Below the pieces are notes generated by a model, which was given only the letters and a program-made list of their open reading frames with translations, had not been told where the DNA came from and did no database searches. Below, one piece after another: positions 63,301 to 64,000 of a stretch of DNA of 64,000 nucleotides. Numbering within the stretch: position 1 is the first letter of the stretch; the number at the start of each line of letters is the position of its first letter. Source of the stretch: Hetaerina americana (taxonomy: Eukaryota > Arthropoda > Insecta > Odonata > Calopterygidae). A program made the translations under genes and the position numbers. The stretch is from NCBI GenBank assembly GCA_022747635.1, contig JAKTNV010000766.1:1-64000 (forward strand), in the 5' to 3' direction.

Positions 63301-64000
63301 TTTGTTTATTTGATGAAAATGAACAAGATTACACACCATGGAAACATTTTTGATTGATATGTGGGGAGTGAGATTTTCACCTAGAACCCAAAGGGGGGGG
63401 GTATTGGCACTTTTCATGGAAAAATGTGAAAAATTAAATTTTCTAAAAATGAAATAATTGCCTTCTATACACCTCAAACATTCACTCTAAAACTTATAAT
63501 TGTTGTTTTTTGCAATATTTTTATAAATTATGGCTCTTTTAGTAAAATTAACACTTTCGCTGAAGCATCTTTTATGCTCATTTTTTGTCTTTCAGGATTT
63601 ATTCTTGGTTTCATTTTGTTTATTTGATAAAAATGAACAAGATTACACACCATGGAAACATTTTTTGTTTGATATGTGTGGGGTGAGATTTTCACCTAGA
63701 ACCTAAAGGGGGGGGAATTGGCACTTTTCATGGAAAAATGTGAAAAATTAAATTTTCTAAAAATGAAATAATTGCCTTCTATACACCTCAAACATTCACT
63801 CTTAAACTTAAAATTGTTGTTTTTCGCAATATTTTTATAAATTATGGCTCTTTTAGTAAAATAAACACTTGCACTGAAGCATCTTTTATGCTCATTTTTT
63901 GTCTTTCAGGATTTATTCTTTGTTTTATTTTGTTTATTTGATGAAAATGAACAACAGTACACACCATGGAAACATTTTTGTTTGATTTGTGTCGAGTGAG
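59109..64000 (+). repeat. 34-monomer unit, copy 2 (runs off the window)
   Basis: This is the counterpart of 48485-53063; its first monomers overlap unit 2 of the 7-monomer repeat. Relative to copy 1 it lacks one monomer through the fusion at 61403-61458. It has two additional type 1 monomers at about 62200-62830 ('catttcttgtctttcag' with 'cttagttttatt', and 'aaaattagaaaaattaaatttac'). The window ends inside the monomer equivalent to about 53063. Confidence 0.86.
63065..63085. repeat. Shortened inverted repeat (8-bp arms)
   Basis: This is the homologous counterpart of 52129-52148 in the second copy of the 34-monomer unit, with the same 'cattag' change and an aaagg loop. The change therefore predates duplication of that unit. 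Confidence 0.85.

Larger units (their letters stand above)
1..64000 (+). repeat. Satellite array of ~312-bp monomers, ~205 copies
   Basis: The same unit recurs without interruption from the first to the last base, always in the same orientation. I counted about 205 copies by stepping through the recurring 'gctgaag' block; the first is near 121 and the last near 63875, a mean spacing of about 312.5 bp. Each monomer runs in this order: 'gattttcacctagaaccc', a G tract, 'tattggcacttttcatgg', an A-tract-rich segment, 'cctcaaacattcactc', 'ttttcgcaatattttt', 'gggctcttttagtaacatt', a variable block around 'gctgaag', 'cttgtctttcagga', 'tttgatgaaaatgaac', 'caccatggaaac' and 'gtgtcgagtgag'. No non-repeat sequence interrupts it and both ends run off the window. 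The arrangement is that of eukaryotic satellite DNA. Centromeric or pericentromeric position is inferred from array type only; the family name and host are unknown to me. Confidence 0.98.

Noticed and set aside
1..64000. Many open reading frames of 60-108 codons on both strands, with the same peptides recurring
   Set aside because: They recur once per monomer because 312 is 3 x 104, and their boundaries depend on G-tract length rather than on start signals. Many begin at TTG or GTG rather than ATG, plus- and minus-strand frames overlap completely, and indels in the G tract shift the frame freely. I see no sign of coding constraint, so none is called a gene.
1..64000. CRISPR array
   Set aside because: The repeat unit is about 312 bp and the intervening sequence is also repeated; there are no short direct repeats with unique spacers.
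1..64000. Transposon or retrotransposon (terminal repeats, integrase or reverse-transcriptase motifs)
   Set aside because: No segment departs from the monomer consensus, no target-site duplications or terminal repeats are visible, and no enzyme motifs appear in any frame.
1..64000. Yeast-type replication origin consensus in 'ttttattttgtttatttg'
   Set aside because: The T-rich stretch resembles an ARS core only loosely; the pyrimidine-purine step of the consensus is not met in the canonical monomer, and chance matches are expected at this base composition.

Overview
The whole 64 kb window is one uninterrupted satellite-DNA array. A monomer of about 312 bp (roughly 310-316 bp) is repeated head to tail on the + strand about 205 times from the first base to the last. 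I found no gene, RNA gene, transposon, CRISPR array or unique single-copy sequence. One canonical monomer (19343-19654) counted by hand is 31% G+C. Long, homogeneous, AT-rich tandem arrays with multi-monomer periodicity are typical of eukaryotic centromeric, pericentromeric or other heterochromatic regions. I do not recognise the monomer as a named satellite, so I assign no species or clade.

Two monomer superfamilies are present. Type 1 (about 314 bp) carries 'ctatacacctc', 'ggatttattc' and usually 'aacaagaatac'. Type 2 (about 312 bp) carries 'ctaaacacctc', 'aacagaagattg' and 'aacaacaatac'. Type 1 fills 1 to about 8050, most of 50.0-53.4 kb and about 60.6-64 kb. It also occurs as small islands near 39.4, 47.2 and 55.3-55.9 kb. 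Everything else is type 2.

Layout: (i) 1-8049, two copies of a 13-monomer higher-order repeat (HOR) of 4,086 bp, the second ending at the switch to type 2; (ii) 8050-18035, two copies of a type 2 block, of 17 and 15 monomers; (iii) 18036-26076, a mosaic with local 10- and 21-monomer duplications; (iv) 26077-48484, about two and a half copies of a 29-monomer HOR (about 9.05 kb) that differ by gain or loss of whole monomers; (v) 48485-64000, two partial copies of a unit about 34 monomers long (about 10.6 kb), separated by a patchwork that includes a 7-monomer (2,187 bp) tandem duplication.

The most informative structures are recombination footprints. Several chimeric monomers can be resolved to crossover windows of 23-71 bp, and five of the seven I could map fall in the same central part of the monomer. 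A second feature is a perfect 10-bp inverted repeat that appears only next to one type 1 variant. Every long open reading frame in the window is a by-product of the repeat (312 = 3 x 104) and I call none of them a gene.
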